Below the pieces are notes generated by a model that did no database searches, was not told the DNA's origin, and saw nothing but the letters and a program-made list of their open reading frames with translations. From an uncultured Acidimicrobiales bacterium (GTDB lineage: Bacteria > Actinomycetota > Acidimicrobiia > Acidimicrobiales > CATQHL01), in assembly GCA_958295925.1 (NCBI GenBank), contig CATQHL010000001.1, positions 1,375,753-1,439,752 on the forward strand: a DNA stretch of 64,000 bases, written 5' to 3'. Shown here piece after piece: positions 34,808 through 43,234 of the stretch (its first letter is position 1; every line of letters starts with the position of its first letter). The translations under genes were made by a program, and so were the position numbers.

Positions 34808-35740
34808 ATGAGCGAGATCAAACAGGAGTGGTTCAGCAAGGACTACTACAAGACCCTGGAAGTTTCTCCTGACGCCACCGACGAGGAGCTGACCAAGGCC
34901 TATCGTCGGTTGGCGCGCAAGCACCACCCCGATGCCAATTCAGGGGACACTTCCGTCGCCGAGCGCTTTAAGGAGGTCGCAAGCGCCTATGAGACGCTGG
35001 GCGACGCTAAGCGGCGCGCGCAGTACGACGAAGTGCGGGCGATGGCAGCGAGTGGCATGCCGTTCGGTTCGGCCGGCCCGGGTGGGTCGCACTCTTTTCA
35101 GTTCTCGGCTGGCAGCGGCATCGGCGACCTGCTGAATGAGTTCCTCTCAGGAAACCCCTCAAACATGAATTTTGGCGGCGGGGCGGGCATGCGCATTCCG
35201 GTGAGGGGCCATGATCTTCAGGCCCGAGTCACGCTTACGTTTGAAGAGTCAATCGACGGCGCCACACTGCCCGTCTGGGTGGCTGACGGCAGGAAGATCA
35301 ATGTAAGGGTGCCCCCTGGAATCACCGACGGGAAACAGATACGTGTGCGCGGAAAGGGCAGCCCAGGATCGGACGGAGGCCCCCACGGCGATCTCTACGT
35401 AACCGCTGGGGTGAAGCCGCATCGTCTGTTTGGCCGTGACGGAAACGACCTGACGCTCAGCGTTCCCGTAAGTTTCTCCGAGGCTGCAATGGGAGCCAAA
35501 ATCATGGTTCCCACATATGAGGGGAAGCCGGTCAGTCTGCGACTGCCTGCCGGAACCCAGCCCGGTCAGGTGCTCAGGGTGCGAGGGCGCGGCCTGCGAC
35601 TCAAGAACGCCAAGGGCGACTTGCTGGTGACCGTGGAAGTCGTGGTCCCCTCAAAGCTCAACCCCGCCCAGCGGCGCGCCCTGGAGGCCTTTGCAACCGC
35701 CTCAAACGGCACAGACCTGCGGGAGCATCTGCAGCTCTGA
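34808..35740 (+). CDS. dnaJ: DnaJ-family chaperone lacking the zinc-finger domain
   Basis: A 310-residue Hsp40. The J domain occupies residues 10-75 with the essential HPD in ARKHHPDANSGD. A Gly/Ser/Phe-rich linker follows, then the two C-terminal substrate-binding domains (DLQARVTLTFEESIDGATLP to the end). The four CxxCxGxG zinc repeats of canonical DnaJ are absent, so the architecture is that of DnaJ1-type actinobacterial proteins or CbpA. It is the third gene of the dnaK operon, 28 bases after grpE. Confidence 0.9.
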   Translation: MSEIKQEWFSKDYYKTLEVSPDATDEELTKAYRRLARKHHPDANSGDTSVAERFKEVASAYETLGDAKRRAQYDEVRAMAASGMPFGSAGPGGSHSFQFSAGSGIGDLLNEFLSGNPSNMNFGGGAGMRIPVRGHDLQARVTLTFEESIDGATLPVWVADGRKINVRVPPGITDGKQIRVRGKGSPGSDGGPHGDLYVTAGVKPHRLFGRDGNDLTLSVPVSFSEAAMGAKIMVPTYEGKPVSLRLPAGTQPGQVLRVRGRGLRLKNAKGDLLVTVEVVVPSKLNPAQRRALEAFATASNGTDLREHLQL

Positions 35741-35742
35741 CG

Positions 35743-35985
35743 ATGACTGCCGCAGAGCCGCCCGTGGGGGCCGCTGCGATGTTTTTAGAGCGCCATCTGG
35801 GAGTCCGGGATCTCACAGGGCATCTGGTCGTCCACCTTTTTCCGGTAGACCAGTGCATACAGTCGCTGCCCGACGTGAGCCCCACTAAATGGCATCGAGC
35901 CCTCACGATCTGGTTCTTCGAGGAGCGCCTGCTTAAGCGCAAGCCGAACCCCGAATCTCCGCGCCCTGTTTGCTGCATCAGGTGA
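35743..35985 (+). CDS. Hypothetical protein, 80 aa, in the position of hspR
   Basis: An 80-residue frame beginning two bases after the dnaJ stop, consistent with coupling. It is not a MerR-type HspR, which is the usual fourth gene of this operon. The C-terminal half, SPTKWHRALTIWFFEERLLK, weakly recalls the final strand of 2-oxoglutarate/Fe(II) oxygenases of the prolyl-hydroxylase type, but the metal-ligand histidine is not visible, so at most it would be a fragment. Composition is compatible with coding DNA. I do not assign a function. Confidence 0.4.
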   Translation: MTAAEPPVGAAAMFLERHLGVRDLTGHLVVHLFPVDQCIQSLPDVSPTKWHRALTIWFFEERLLKRKPNPESPRPVCCIR

Positions 35986-36203
35986 TCGGGGATGTGTGGA
36001 GTGGGCTTCCAGCGCGTATGCTGCTCTCCAGGATTCGTGACTGCCCAGGATGCGGTTGGGGAGTAAGAAGGCAAGTTCATGATTAGCCAGATGGTTTTAA
36101 CGGGCGGCTGCTGCGCCACCCCGGCAGGTCATATCAGAATCTCCTATCGCAAGTCCATTCCCCCCTCTGCCCGCTGGGCGTTTTCCGGCCTTTGTCTGGC
36201 CCG
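35986..36203. other. Intergenic gap before egtD
   Basis: The 218 bases between the 80-residue hypothetical frame and egtD contain no convincing frame on either strand. The egtD promoter is presumably here, but I could not identify a good -35/-10 pair or a ribosome binding site. Confidence 0.4.
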
Positions 36204-37268
36204 ATGATGCTTCCGCACAATTCGGGCTCCGAGGCGGAGGCGGGGCAGGGGCCGCGTCTGCCGGCCGGCAGCAGGGCTTCCATTCAGGTTTGCATCGACG
36301 AGCCTCAGCGTGATCGCCTGCTTCTCTCCGATGTCTCAAGCGGACTTTCGTCTTTCCCGAAAGAGATTCCCCCGAAGTGGTTCTACGACGACGCCGGGTC
36401 GAGACTCTTCAACAAGATCACCCAGCTTCCTGAGTACTACCCGCACCGCAGGGAGCGGGAGATTCTGGCCCGCCGCGCTGGCCTGATCGCCTCGCTTTCC
36501 GCTGCGGACACGCTTGTGGAACTCGGATCGGGATTCTCCCCCAAAACGATCATGCTCCTCGACGCCATGCAGTCGATTGGCAACCTTCGGAGTTTCGTCC
36601 CTTTTGACGTTTCAGAGGAGTCTGTGCTACGCACCGCCGCAGGCGCCGTCGAGGCATACGGAGACCTGGATGTTTACGGGGTGGTGGGCGAGTTCGACCT
36701 CCACCTCGGCGAACTGCCCGCCGAGGGGCGGCGGTTGTTGGCGCTTCTCGGCGGCACAATCGGAAACTTCACGCCAGACCGGAGAAAATCCTTTCTCAAT
36801 GAGGTGTCGGGTCTCCTGCGCCCCGGGGAGTTGCTGCTGCTAGGCGCCGACCTGGTTAAAGACAGCGAGCGTCTCTTGGCGGCGTACGACGACGCAGCGG
36901 GGGTCACAGCAGAGTTCAACCGCAACGTCCTCAAGGTGATCAACCGCCACCTCGGAGCCGACTTCGTGGTGGAGCGTTTTACGCATGTGGTTACCTACGA
37001 GGAGGATTCGCAGTGGATCGAGATGCGGCTGCGCTCCGATGTGGATCAGGACGTATATATTCCAACGCTCGGCCGCCTAATACACTTCAGCGAAGGCGAG
37101 GACATTTTAACTGAGATTTCCATCAAGTTCAGGCTTGCCCAAGTGCGATCTGAGCTCCAGTCGGCTGGATTTGAGGTGGTGGAGCAGTGGATGGACGATG
37201 CGGGCGACTTCTCTCTATCGCTGGGGAGGCTGGTAGGCAACCCGATGGACAAGCCCGTCGTCGAATAA
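36204..37268 (+). CDS. egtD: L-histidine N-alpha-methyltransferase (ergothioneine biosynthesis)
   Basis: A protein of about 354 residues that trimethylates histidine to hercynine using S-adenosylmethionine. Family motifs: [50 protein letters not shown] (the SAM site), [18 protein letters not shown] and [10 protein letters not shown]. The ATG pair at 36204/36207 is the likely start; TTG at 36192 is possible and no good ribosome binding site is visible. The usual partners egtA, egtB, egtC and egtE are not adjacent. It lies nine bases before purA on the same strand. Confidence 0.88.
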   Translation: MMLPHNSGSEAEAGQGPRLPAGSRASIQVCIDEPQRDRLLLSDVSSGLSSFPKEIPPKWFYDDAGSRLFNKITQLPEYYPHRREREILARRAGLIASLSAADTLVELGSGFSPKTIMLLDAMQSIGNLRSFVPFDVSEESVLRTAAGAVEAYGDLDVYGVVGEFDLHLGELPAEGRRLLALLGGTIGNFTPDRRKSFLNEVSGLLRPGELLLLGADLVKDSERLLAAYDDAAGVTAEFNRNVLKVINRHLGADFVVERFTHVVTYEEDSQWIEMRLRSDVDQDVYIPTLGRLIHFSEGEDILTEISIKFRLAQVRSELQSAGFEVVEQWMDDAGDFSLSLGRLVGNPMDKPVVE

Positions 37269-37276
37269 CTTAGGCG

Positions 37277-38584
37277 ATGCCAGCAACAGTCATCGTCGGC
37301 ACCCAGTGGGGTGACGAGGGCAAGGGGAAGCTGACCGACCTGCTTGCCCAGGACATGCACCTGGTAGTTCGCTATCAAGGTGGTCACAACGCAGGGCACA
37401 CCATTATCGTCGGCGAAGAGACTTTTGCGCTGCAGTTGGTGCCTTCAGGGGTGCTGTACGAACACATCATTCCGGTAATCGGCAACGGGGTGGTGATTGA
37501 TCCGCTCGTGCTAATGGACGAGTTGGCCATTCTGGAGGCACGCGGCGTAAAAACAGGCCGACTTCAGGTATCGGGCAACGCCCACCTCATCTTTCCCTAC
37601 CACCAGCAACTCGACGCCCTGATAGAGCGCAGGCTCGGAAAGAACAGGTTGGGAACCACTAAGCGGGGGGTCGGCCCGGCGTATGCGGACAAAGCCATCA
37701 GGGTGGGGCTGCGCATGCAGGATCTGCTGGATCCGCTGATCTTCCGCGAGAAGCTCGAGATGGTGATGAGGGAGAAGAACGCCACGCTTGCCAAGGTCTA
37801 CAACAGGCTGGGCTACGACCCGGAGGTGCTGGCCGAGAAATACCTGCAGGAATGCCGCCCTGTGCTTGAGCCGCACATTACCGATACCGTTCGCACAGTG
37901 CACGAAGCCCTCGAAGACGGGCTCAACGTGCTGCTCGAAGGTGCTCAGGCCACGTTTCTTGACCTCGACCATGGGACATACCCATTTGTCACTTCTTCGA
38001 ATCCCGTAGCCGGGGGGGCTTGCGTAGGCGCAGGGTTGGGGCCCCGCCACATTGACTCTGTGATTGGAGTGACCAAGGCCTATACCACGCGCGTTGGATC
38101 TGGGCCGTTCCCCACCGAGCTTCTTGACGAGCAGGGGGACACCCTGGTTACTGCGGGCGCCGAATTTGGCACCAACACCGGCCGCCGCCGCCGTACCGGA
38201 TGGCTTGACCTTGTGATGCTTCGCCAGGCGGTTCGCCTCAATTCCCTCTCTGAGTTGGCAATCACCAAGCTCGACGTGCTCGATTCATTTGAACAGCTGA
38301 AGGTGTGCGTGGCTTATGAGATCGACGGCCAGAGGGTGGAGCACTTGCCGTATCACCAGTCCGACGTGCATCGTGCCTCTCCGGTATATGAGGTCATGCC
38401 TGGTTGGCGTTGCTCACTGAACGATGCAACCAATAAGTCCCAACTCCCCATAGAGGCTACCGACTATTTGCGTTTTCTCGAAGTCGAAGCCGGGGTGCCG
38501 ATTACTTTCGTCGGTGTAGGGCCACGCCGCTCCCAAAGCTTGACTTGGCGGCCCTCACCGAGCCTCTTTCGTCGATGTGAATGA
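37277..38584 (+). CDS. purA: Adenylosuccinate synthetase
   Basis: A 435-residue GTP-dependent enzyme that joins IMP and aspartate on the path to [14 protein letters not shown] is the phosphate-binding loop, QGGHNAGHT the IMP/catalytic His segment, [15 protein letters not shown] the dimer loop, and [15 protein letters not shown] the C-terminal active-site region. The last residues (about 14 after GVGPRRSQS) are unlike the usual short ending and overlap the purB start by eight bases. purA-purB pairing places two consecutive or shared-pathway enzymes in one transcript. Confidence 0.95.
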   Translation: MPATVIVGTQWGDEGKGKLTDLLAQDMHLVVRYQGGHNAGHTIIVGEETFALQLVPSGVLYEHIIPVIGNGVVIDPLVLMDELAILEARGVKTGRLQVSGNAHLIFPYHQQLDALIERRLGKNRLGTTKRGVGPAYADKAIRVGLRMQDLLDPLIFREKLEMVMREKNATLAKVYNRLGYDPEVLAEKYLQECRPVLEPHITDTVRTVHEALEDGLNVLLEGAQATFLDLDHGTYPFVTSSNPVAGGACVGAGLGPRHIDSVIGVTKAYTTRVGSGPFPTELLDEQGDTLVTAGAEFGTNTGRRRRTGWLDLVMLRQAVRLNSLSELAITKLDVLDSFEQLKVCVAYEIDGQRVEHLPYHQSDVHRASPVYEVMPGWRCSLNDATNKSQLPIEATDYLRFLEVEAGVPITFVGVGPRRSQSLTWRPSPSLFRRCE

Positions 38585-39998
38585 TCAACTGATCCCTAAT
38601 CGTTTAGCGGAGCGCTATGCCAGTTCGGACATGGTTGCGATCTGGACGCCAGAGGCCAGAATCCGGCGTGAACGCGAATTTTGGATTGCAGTGATGGAGG
38701 CACAGAGGGAATTGGGGGCGCCAATTCCGCAGGATGCGGTTTCGGCCTACAGGTCGGTTATCGATGAGATCGATTTGTCCTCCATCAAACGGCGCGAGCT
38801 TCGGACTCGCCATGATGTGGCAGCCAGACTTGAAGAGTTCTGCTCACTTGCAGGCTGCGAGTTTGTTCATTGGGGGCTCACTTCACGCGACCTCACGGAG
38901 AATGTGGAGCAGGCACAGATACGCGACAGCCTCAAGCTGCTTTTTCTGAAGGCCGTCGCTGCCCTGAGGTTGATGGCGCAGCGAGCGCAGGACTTTGCCA
39001 CGATTACTTATGTGGGGCGAACTCACAACGTTCCGGCTCAAGCAACTTCCGCGGGGCGACTCTTTTCCGTATTCGGCGAAGAGTTGCTCTGGGCCGTCGA
39101 GTGCCTGGGAAAGCTGATAGACGACTATCCGCTGCGTGGCTTGAAGGGGCCGGTGGGGGTGCAGAGGGAGTTGTTGAGTTTGTTCGACGGCGATGAGTCC
39201 AGGGTGGAGGCGCTGGAGGACTCCATAGCAGAATTCCTGGGTTTTTCCAGAAGAATGAGCGCAGTAGGGCAGGTTTACCCGAGGTCTCTGGACTTCGCGG
39301 TTGCTGCTGCGGTGTTTGGACTGCTGTCCGGTCCTGCAAGTTTTGCCACGACGCTGCGCCTCATGTCCGGGACAGGACTGGCGGGAGAAGGCTTTGCAGA
39401 AGGCCAGGTTGGTTCATCGGCAATGCCACACAAGATGAATGCGCGATCCAGCGAACGAATCTGCGCTTTGGTGGAAGTGTTGCGTGGCCATGTCGTTATG
39501 GCAGCCGGTTTGGCTGGACGACAGTGGTATGAAGGGGACGTGAGCTGCTCATCTACTCGCCGGGTGCTTTTTCCCGATCTGTTCCTTGCTTCCGACGGAG
39601 CCCTGGAGACCTTGCTGGTTGTGGTCGATGAGATGCAGTTTTTTGAGCAGGCAGCCTTAGAAGAGATGAATCGCCAGCTTGCAACCATCGCTAGTTCTGC
39701 GTTGCTTTCCGCCTCCGTGTCTTCGGGGGCCGCCCGTTCCGCCGCACACGCGGCCGTTCAGACTCATTCCCTCGCCGCAGCGGCTGCCGCACGCAACGGT
39801 GAGAGCTATGACCTGATTCAAAAACTGGCAGCCGACGACGCACTTCCCCTTGAAGCTGAAGCAATCAGGGGCGTGATTGAGCAGGCTGCCTCCGGCTCGC
39901 AGGCGGATTCGCAGATTTTGGGATTTGTCCGGAGCGTCGAATATCTTGTGGACAAGAATCCAGAGGCTTGTGAAATAAAAGTCGGGGCAATCCCGTAG
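38577..39998 (+). CDS. purB: Adenylosuccinate lyase
   Basis: A 473-residue fumarase-superfamily lyase that removes fumarate from adenylosuccinate and from SAICAR. The superfamily signature is [33 protein letters not shown] contains an active-site His, and [19 protein letters not shown] is the TSxD region. The GTG at 38577 lies within the end of purA, so translation is coupled. The stop codon TAG (39996-39998) is inside the left arm of the downstream terminator hairpin. Confidence 0.94.
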   Translation: MNDQLIPNRLAERYASSDMVAIWTPEARIRREREFWIAVMEAQRELGAPIPQDAVSAYRSVIDEIDLSSIKRRELRTRHDVAARLEEFCSLAGCEFVHWGLTSRDLTENVEQAQIRDSLKLLFLKAVAALRLMAQRAQDFATITYVGRTHNVPAQATSAGRLFSVFGEELLWAVECLGKLIDDYPLRGLKGPVGVQRELLSLFDGDESRVEALEDSIAEFLGFSRRMSAVGQVYPRSLDFAVAAAVFGLLSGPASFATTLRLMSGTGLAGEGFAEGQVGSSAMPHKMNARSSERICALVEVLRGHVVMAAGLAGRQWYEGDVSCSSTRRVLFPDLFLASDGALETLLVVVDEMQFFEQAALEEMNRQLATIASSALLSASVSSGAARSAAHAAVQTHSLAAAAAARNGESYDLIQKLAADDALPLEAEAIRGVIEQAASGSQADSQILGFVRSVEYLVDKNPEACEIKVGAIP

Positions 39999-40021
39999 TT
40001 TCTACGGGATTGCCCCGACTT
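39979..40021. terminator. Perfect 20-bp bidirectional terminator hairpin
   Basis: AAGTCGGGGCAATCCCGTAG (39979-39998) is the exact reverse complement of the right arm 40002-40021, with a three-base TTT loop. An A-run precedes it (AAATAAAA) and T-rich sequence follows after a GGGG interruption, so it can terminate both purB and the convergent gene at 40045-40473. The purB stop codon lies inside the stem. Confidence 0.85.
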
Positions 40022-40044
40022 GGGGTTTATTGAAGTGGTGTTGG

Positions 40045-40473
40045 CTAGCGAATTCCCGCTTTAGTAAGCACGTTGGGCGGGACACCGACCTCTCGCCACG
40101 CCTTCGTTGAGATGTTCTTGCTCTCGCTGTAGGCGGCGGCGATTTCAATGAACCGTGTTTCGAGCTCCTGTATCTGATCATCCTGCTCTGCGGGCTCCAG
40201 CTGCTCTTCGAGATTGATCCTCTTTTGAATGAGCGACAGCCGCTGAAGCGATCCGGCACCTTTGAGATCCTCCTCGATCTTTGCGATCTTGGCCTTGATT
40301 GTTTCCGGGTTAACCTTCCGTGTCCTGCTCGGACCGGTTCCACTCAAAGAGTCCAAGTATTGGCGAACAATAGTAGAACGCTGCTTTCCGAGAATAATGG
40401 CCTCCTTGTGTTCCGGCGAAACTGGCACACCCTTTCGGCTGCTGCCTCCCGAACCTTCACTTGTGCTAGTCAT
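40045..40473 (-). CDS. Small charged actinobacterial protein of unknown function
   Basis: A 142-residue hydrophilic protein. After a Ser/Gly-rich start come a basic segment (PEHKEAIILGKQRSTIVRQY), a Pro/Arg/Lys-rich hinge, a predicted coiled coil (IKAKIAKIEEDLKGAGSLQR and onwards) and a compact end, YSESKNISTKAWREVGVPP followed by NVLTKAGI, that looks helical and DNA-binding-like. I recall similar unnamed proteins in many actinobacteria but know no function. The ATG at 40473 has AAAGGA upstream; one at 40500 is possible. The upstream 195 bases are AT-rich and probably contain its promoter. Confidence 0.65.
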   Translation of the reverse strand: MTSTSEGSGGSSRKGVPVSPEHKEAIILGKQRSTIVRQYLDSLSGTGPSRTRKVNPETIKAKIAKIEEDLKGAGSLQRLSLIQKRINLEEQLEPAEQDDQIQELETRFIEIAAAYSESKNISTKAWREVGVPPNVLTKAGIR

Positions 40474-40695
40474 TGTTTTTCCTTTCTTTTTGCCGATCAT
40501 TTCTCGCTATATGTTGCATGTTACAGAAAACACTGCAAGTTACGAGTATTTTCAAGAGGTGCGTACTGAATTTCTGACTCGAAACCGTAGTGCCCTGCAA
40601 TCTATTCTACTAAGAAACCTGACTATAGCTTGCATTGAGCTCAGATGCGGTTCTTATTGGTTTCCTGAGGCAATTCCTGACATGAGACGTCTTGG

Positions 40696-40768
40696 TGGTC
40701 GGGCCCGGCGTCGATCCGGGGACCTTCCGCTTTTCAGGCGGACGCTCTTCCGACTGAGCTACCCGACC
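40696..40768 (-). tRNA. tRNA-Phe(GAA)
   Basis: A 73-nt tRNA on the minus strand. Acceptor GGTCGGG/CCCGACC, anticodon loop CTGAAAA (GAA), discriminator A. It lies five bases from tRNA-Asp on the same strand. Confidence 0.95.
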
Positions 40769-40773
40769 GCACG

Positions 40774-40848
40774 CGGTCCTGACGGGATTTGAACCCGCGG
40801 CCTCCGCCTTGACAGGGCGGCGTGCACTCCAAGCTGCACCACAGGACC
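40774..40848 (-). tRNA. tRNA-Asp(GTC)
   Basis: A 75-nt tRNA on the minus strand. Acceptor GGTCCTG/CAGGACC, anticodon stem CCGCC/GGCGG around CTGTCAA (GTC), T loop GGTTCAAATCC. Its G34 would be a site for queuosine if the organism carries Tgt. Confidence 0.95.
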
Positions 40849-40901
40849 AAGATCAGGCATTATACCCGCTGTGCTCTTGAACACCATTGGCGACAGTGGG
40901 A

Positions 40902-41705
40902 TCAGCTCAGGTGGGGCCGCATCCAGTCGAGCGTTGCGCGGTTGAACTCCTCAGGATTTTCCATGGTCACTAGATGCCCACCGCCTTCGAAGACGACTAG
41001 TTCCGATTCCTCGATCGCGGCATGCAGCTCCTCAGAACATGAGAGTGGCAGAACATAGTCAAGCTCTCCCACGGTGATGAGAGTGGGAACTCTCACCTTG
41101 TGCGCCTCCTTGCTCAGGTCGTGGCTGAGGTTCGCCTCGACTTGGCCTAAGAGCCCATCCAGGGTCGCTGAGTTCGCCTGCATGTGGGCGAGGATCTTCA
41201 TCAGCATCTCGAAGTTCCTCTGCATGAATTTTGCACTAAAAAGCAGCGGAAGCGTGGCTTCGTAGTAGAAGTCAGTCCCGCCCTCGAGCAGGTACTTCTT
41301 GAGAAGGCCGAGCGAGTATGCGGTAAACCCCCTCGTGGCCAGCCAGCTTGAGTGCATCTGCAGGCTCAGCACACGCTCGGGGTAATGGACTGCGAGGTGA
41401 AGGGCGATTGCGCCACCCAGGGAGGATCCTGAAAGATGCGCCTGACTTGCGCCCAGGCAATCCATCACAGCCAGCGTGTCCCTGGCCATCTGTTCCACGG
41501 TGTAGGGGGGGCTGGTTGTGTCGCTGCGCCCCACGCCCCGTCCGTCAAAAATTACGCACTGCACGTGCGGGGAGTAGACCTCCACCTGAGGCATCCAGCG
41601 GGTCCCGTCGGCCCCCGTTCCCCGGATCAGCACCAGCGGGGGGCCTTCAGCCTCACCGTGAACCTCGTAGTAGATATTTGCTTCCTCAGCTTGCGCATAA
41701 GGCAT
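40902..41705 (-). CDS. Alpha/beta-fold hydrolase
   Basis: A 267-residue hydrolase. VLIRGTGADGTRWMPQV is the oxyanion-hole strand, the nucleophile elbow is SGSSLGGAIALHLA, the acid is in VGELDYVLPL and the general-base histidine in FEGGGHLVTMENP. The protein resembles 3-oxoadipate enol-lactonase-like and epoxide-hydrolase-like members but carries no substrate-diagnostic feature. It lies 33 bases after the amidase gene on the same strand, so the two may be one transcript that degrades an amide or ester compound (inference). Confidence 0.82.
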   Translation of the reverse strand: MPYAQAEEANIYYEVHGEAEGPPLVLIRGTGADGTRWMPQVEVYSPHVQCVIFDGRGVGRSDTTSPPYTVEQMARDTLAVMDCLGASQAHLSGSSLGGAIALHLAVHYPERVLSLQMHSSWLATRGFTAYSLGLLKKYLLEGGTDFYYEATLPLLFSAKFMQRNFEMLMKILAHMQANSATLDGLLGQVEANLSHDLSKEAHKVRVPTLITVGELDYVLPLSCSEELHAAIEESELVVFEGGGHLVTMENPEEFNRATLDWMRPHLS

Positions 41706-41738
41706 TAGAACCTCTTTTTGGGACGGGTGGGGTGATGA

Positions 41739-43151
41739 TCAGACGGGGGCGATCGGCACTGAAACCGACGCCAACTCAAATGCAGAGGCCAGGGCGACGG
41801 CGGCGTCTTCGCGGCCGCTGCCAGGGGTGAACTGAATCGCAGCTGGAAGGCCGTGTGAGTCGAAGCCTGCGGGCACCACCGCGGTGGGCAGGCCCGTCAG
41901 GTTCATTGGCACGGTGAAACCCATTACTACTTCCCGGAGAACTCGCTCACGACCATTGACCACGGCTTTGTCGCTGCTCTGAATGAGGCTTGGGGGCACG
42001 GCAGAAATCGGGCTTATCAAGGCGTCGAGTTGAAGGAGTTGCCGGGTGAACTCAGCGGTTATTCGTGGCTTCTCAAGCAGCGCAGCAACGAACTCGCTGG
42101 TTGTAACCTGCTCTGCCGCTTCCACCCTGGAGCGTACGTCGGAGCCGTAGTCGTCGGCTCGACTCGGATAAAGGCCGAGCATGTGACTATGGACATAGTA
42201 GACCTCCGCCTTTTGAATGGTCTCGAAGCAGGCCCTGACCTCTGCAGCATCGGGGAGGGAGACCTCCACGATCTCCGCTCCGAGCTCGGTCAGCGCCTCT
42301 AGTGCGGAGGCGTAGACGGGAGCCACCGCCGAGTCGAGCTCCACTTCAAAAAGGTTCTCGGAAATCCCCAATCGAGCGCCCGCCAGAGTCGATGGAGTGG
42401 CAGCCGCTGTCGGGCAGGGGCCTCCGGTGCAGTCAGGATCCACTCCGTCCGACCCGCTCATGACGTTTACGAGCACCTCGGCGTCTCTGATGGACCTCCC
42501 CATGGCTCCCGGAGTGTCGAGGGTGGGCGCCAGCGCCACGCCACCTGTGCGGGGAATTCGACCGAAACCGGGTTTCAGACCTGATACGCCGCAGAAGCTC
42601 GAGGGGATGCGGATGGAACCCCCGGTGTCGCTTCCTACCGCGGCAGGGACCATTCCGGCGGCTATGGCAGCTCCTGATCCCCCGCTGGACCCGCCAGGTA
42701 TGCGGGTGAGGTCCCACGGGTTGCGCGTGCCGCCCCGCCTCTGGTGCTGCGTCGTGATCCCCCAGCCGAACTCGTGCGACCTCGTGGTGCCTACGATCAC
42801 CGCCCCTCCCCGCCGAAGCCTGCGCACCAACTCGGCGTCAGCGTCGGCCACGCGTCCTGCCAGCGTGTCTGATCCGTAGTCGGCCGGTGCGCCGTTTACG
42901 TCAAAGAGTTCCTTGACCGCCACCGGCACGCCGTGCAGCGGACCTCGCCGCAGGCCCCGCTGAAGATCCTCGGTGCGCGCCCGCGCCTCGGAGACGGCCG
43001 ATTCCTCCAGGACGCAGGAGAAAGCACCTATCGCAGGGTCTTTCTCCCTGATGCGCTCGAGATGCGCCTGAAGGGCTTCCGTCGGGCTGGTTTGCCCTGC
43101 GGCGAACAGTGATGAGAGGGCTTCGACCCCCAGATGCCAGAGTTCGGTCAT
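41739..43151 (-). CDS. Amidase-signature-family amidohydrolase
   Basis: A 470-residue amidase. The catalytic Lys-cisSer-Ser triad is seen as K in VAVKELFDVNGAP, the cis-Ser in GGSSGGSGAAIAAGMVP and the nucleophile in GSDTGGSIRIPSSFCG. The family hydrolyses diverse amides; GatA function is unlikely because no gatB or gatC is nearby and the QT/GT diagnostic regions differ. It is the upstream partner of the alpha/beta hydrolase. Its start lies 84 bases from a truncated, divergently oriented E1 gene, at what looks like a rearrangement boundary. Confidence 0.88.
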   Translation of the reverse strand: MTELWHLGVEALSSLFAAGQTSPTEALQAHLERIREKDPAIGAFSCVLEESAVSEARARTEDLQRGLRRGPLHGVPVAVKELFDVNGAPADYGSDTLAGRVADADAELVRRLRRGGAVIVGTTRSHEFGWGITTQHQRRGGTRNPWDLTRIPGGSSGGSGAAIAAGMVPAAVGSDTGGSIRIPSSFCGVSGLKPGFGRIPRTGGVALAPTLDTPGAMGRSIRDAEVLVNVMSGSDGVDPDCTGGPCPTAAATPSTLAGARLGISENLFEVELDSAVAPVYASALEALTELGAEIVEVSLPDAAEVRACFETIQKAEVYYVHSHMLGLYPSRADDYGSDVRSRVEAAEQVTTSEFVAALLEKPRITAEFTRQLLQLDALISPISAVPPSLIQSSDKAVVNGRERVLREVVMGFTVPMNLTGLPTAVVPAGFDSHGLPAAIQFTPGSGREDAAVALASAFELASVSVPIAPV

Positions 43152-43234
43152 CTGACGGGGGGCGATCCCGGCACGGCCTCATATCCGGCCCGCTCTAGCG
43201 ACGGCGCCCCTCCCAGCACCCAGAGAATAATATC

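Noticed and set aside
37277..38584. Frameshift at the 3' end of purA
   Set aside because: The unusual last residues could suggest one, but the frame is intact to the purB overlap and the catalytic regions are complete.
41739..43151. GatA subunit of the amidotransferase
   Set aside because: The amidase triad is present, but gatB/gatC are absent nearby and the gene pairs with a hydrolase.
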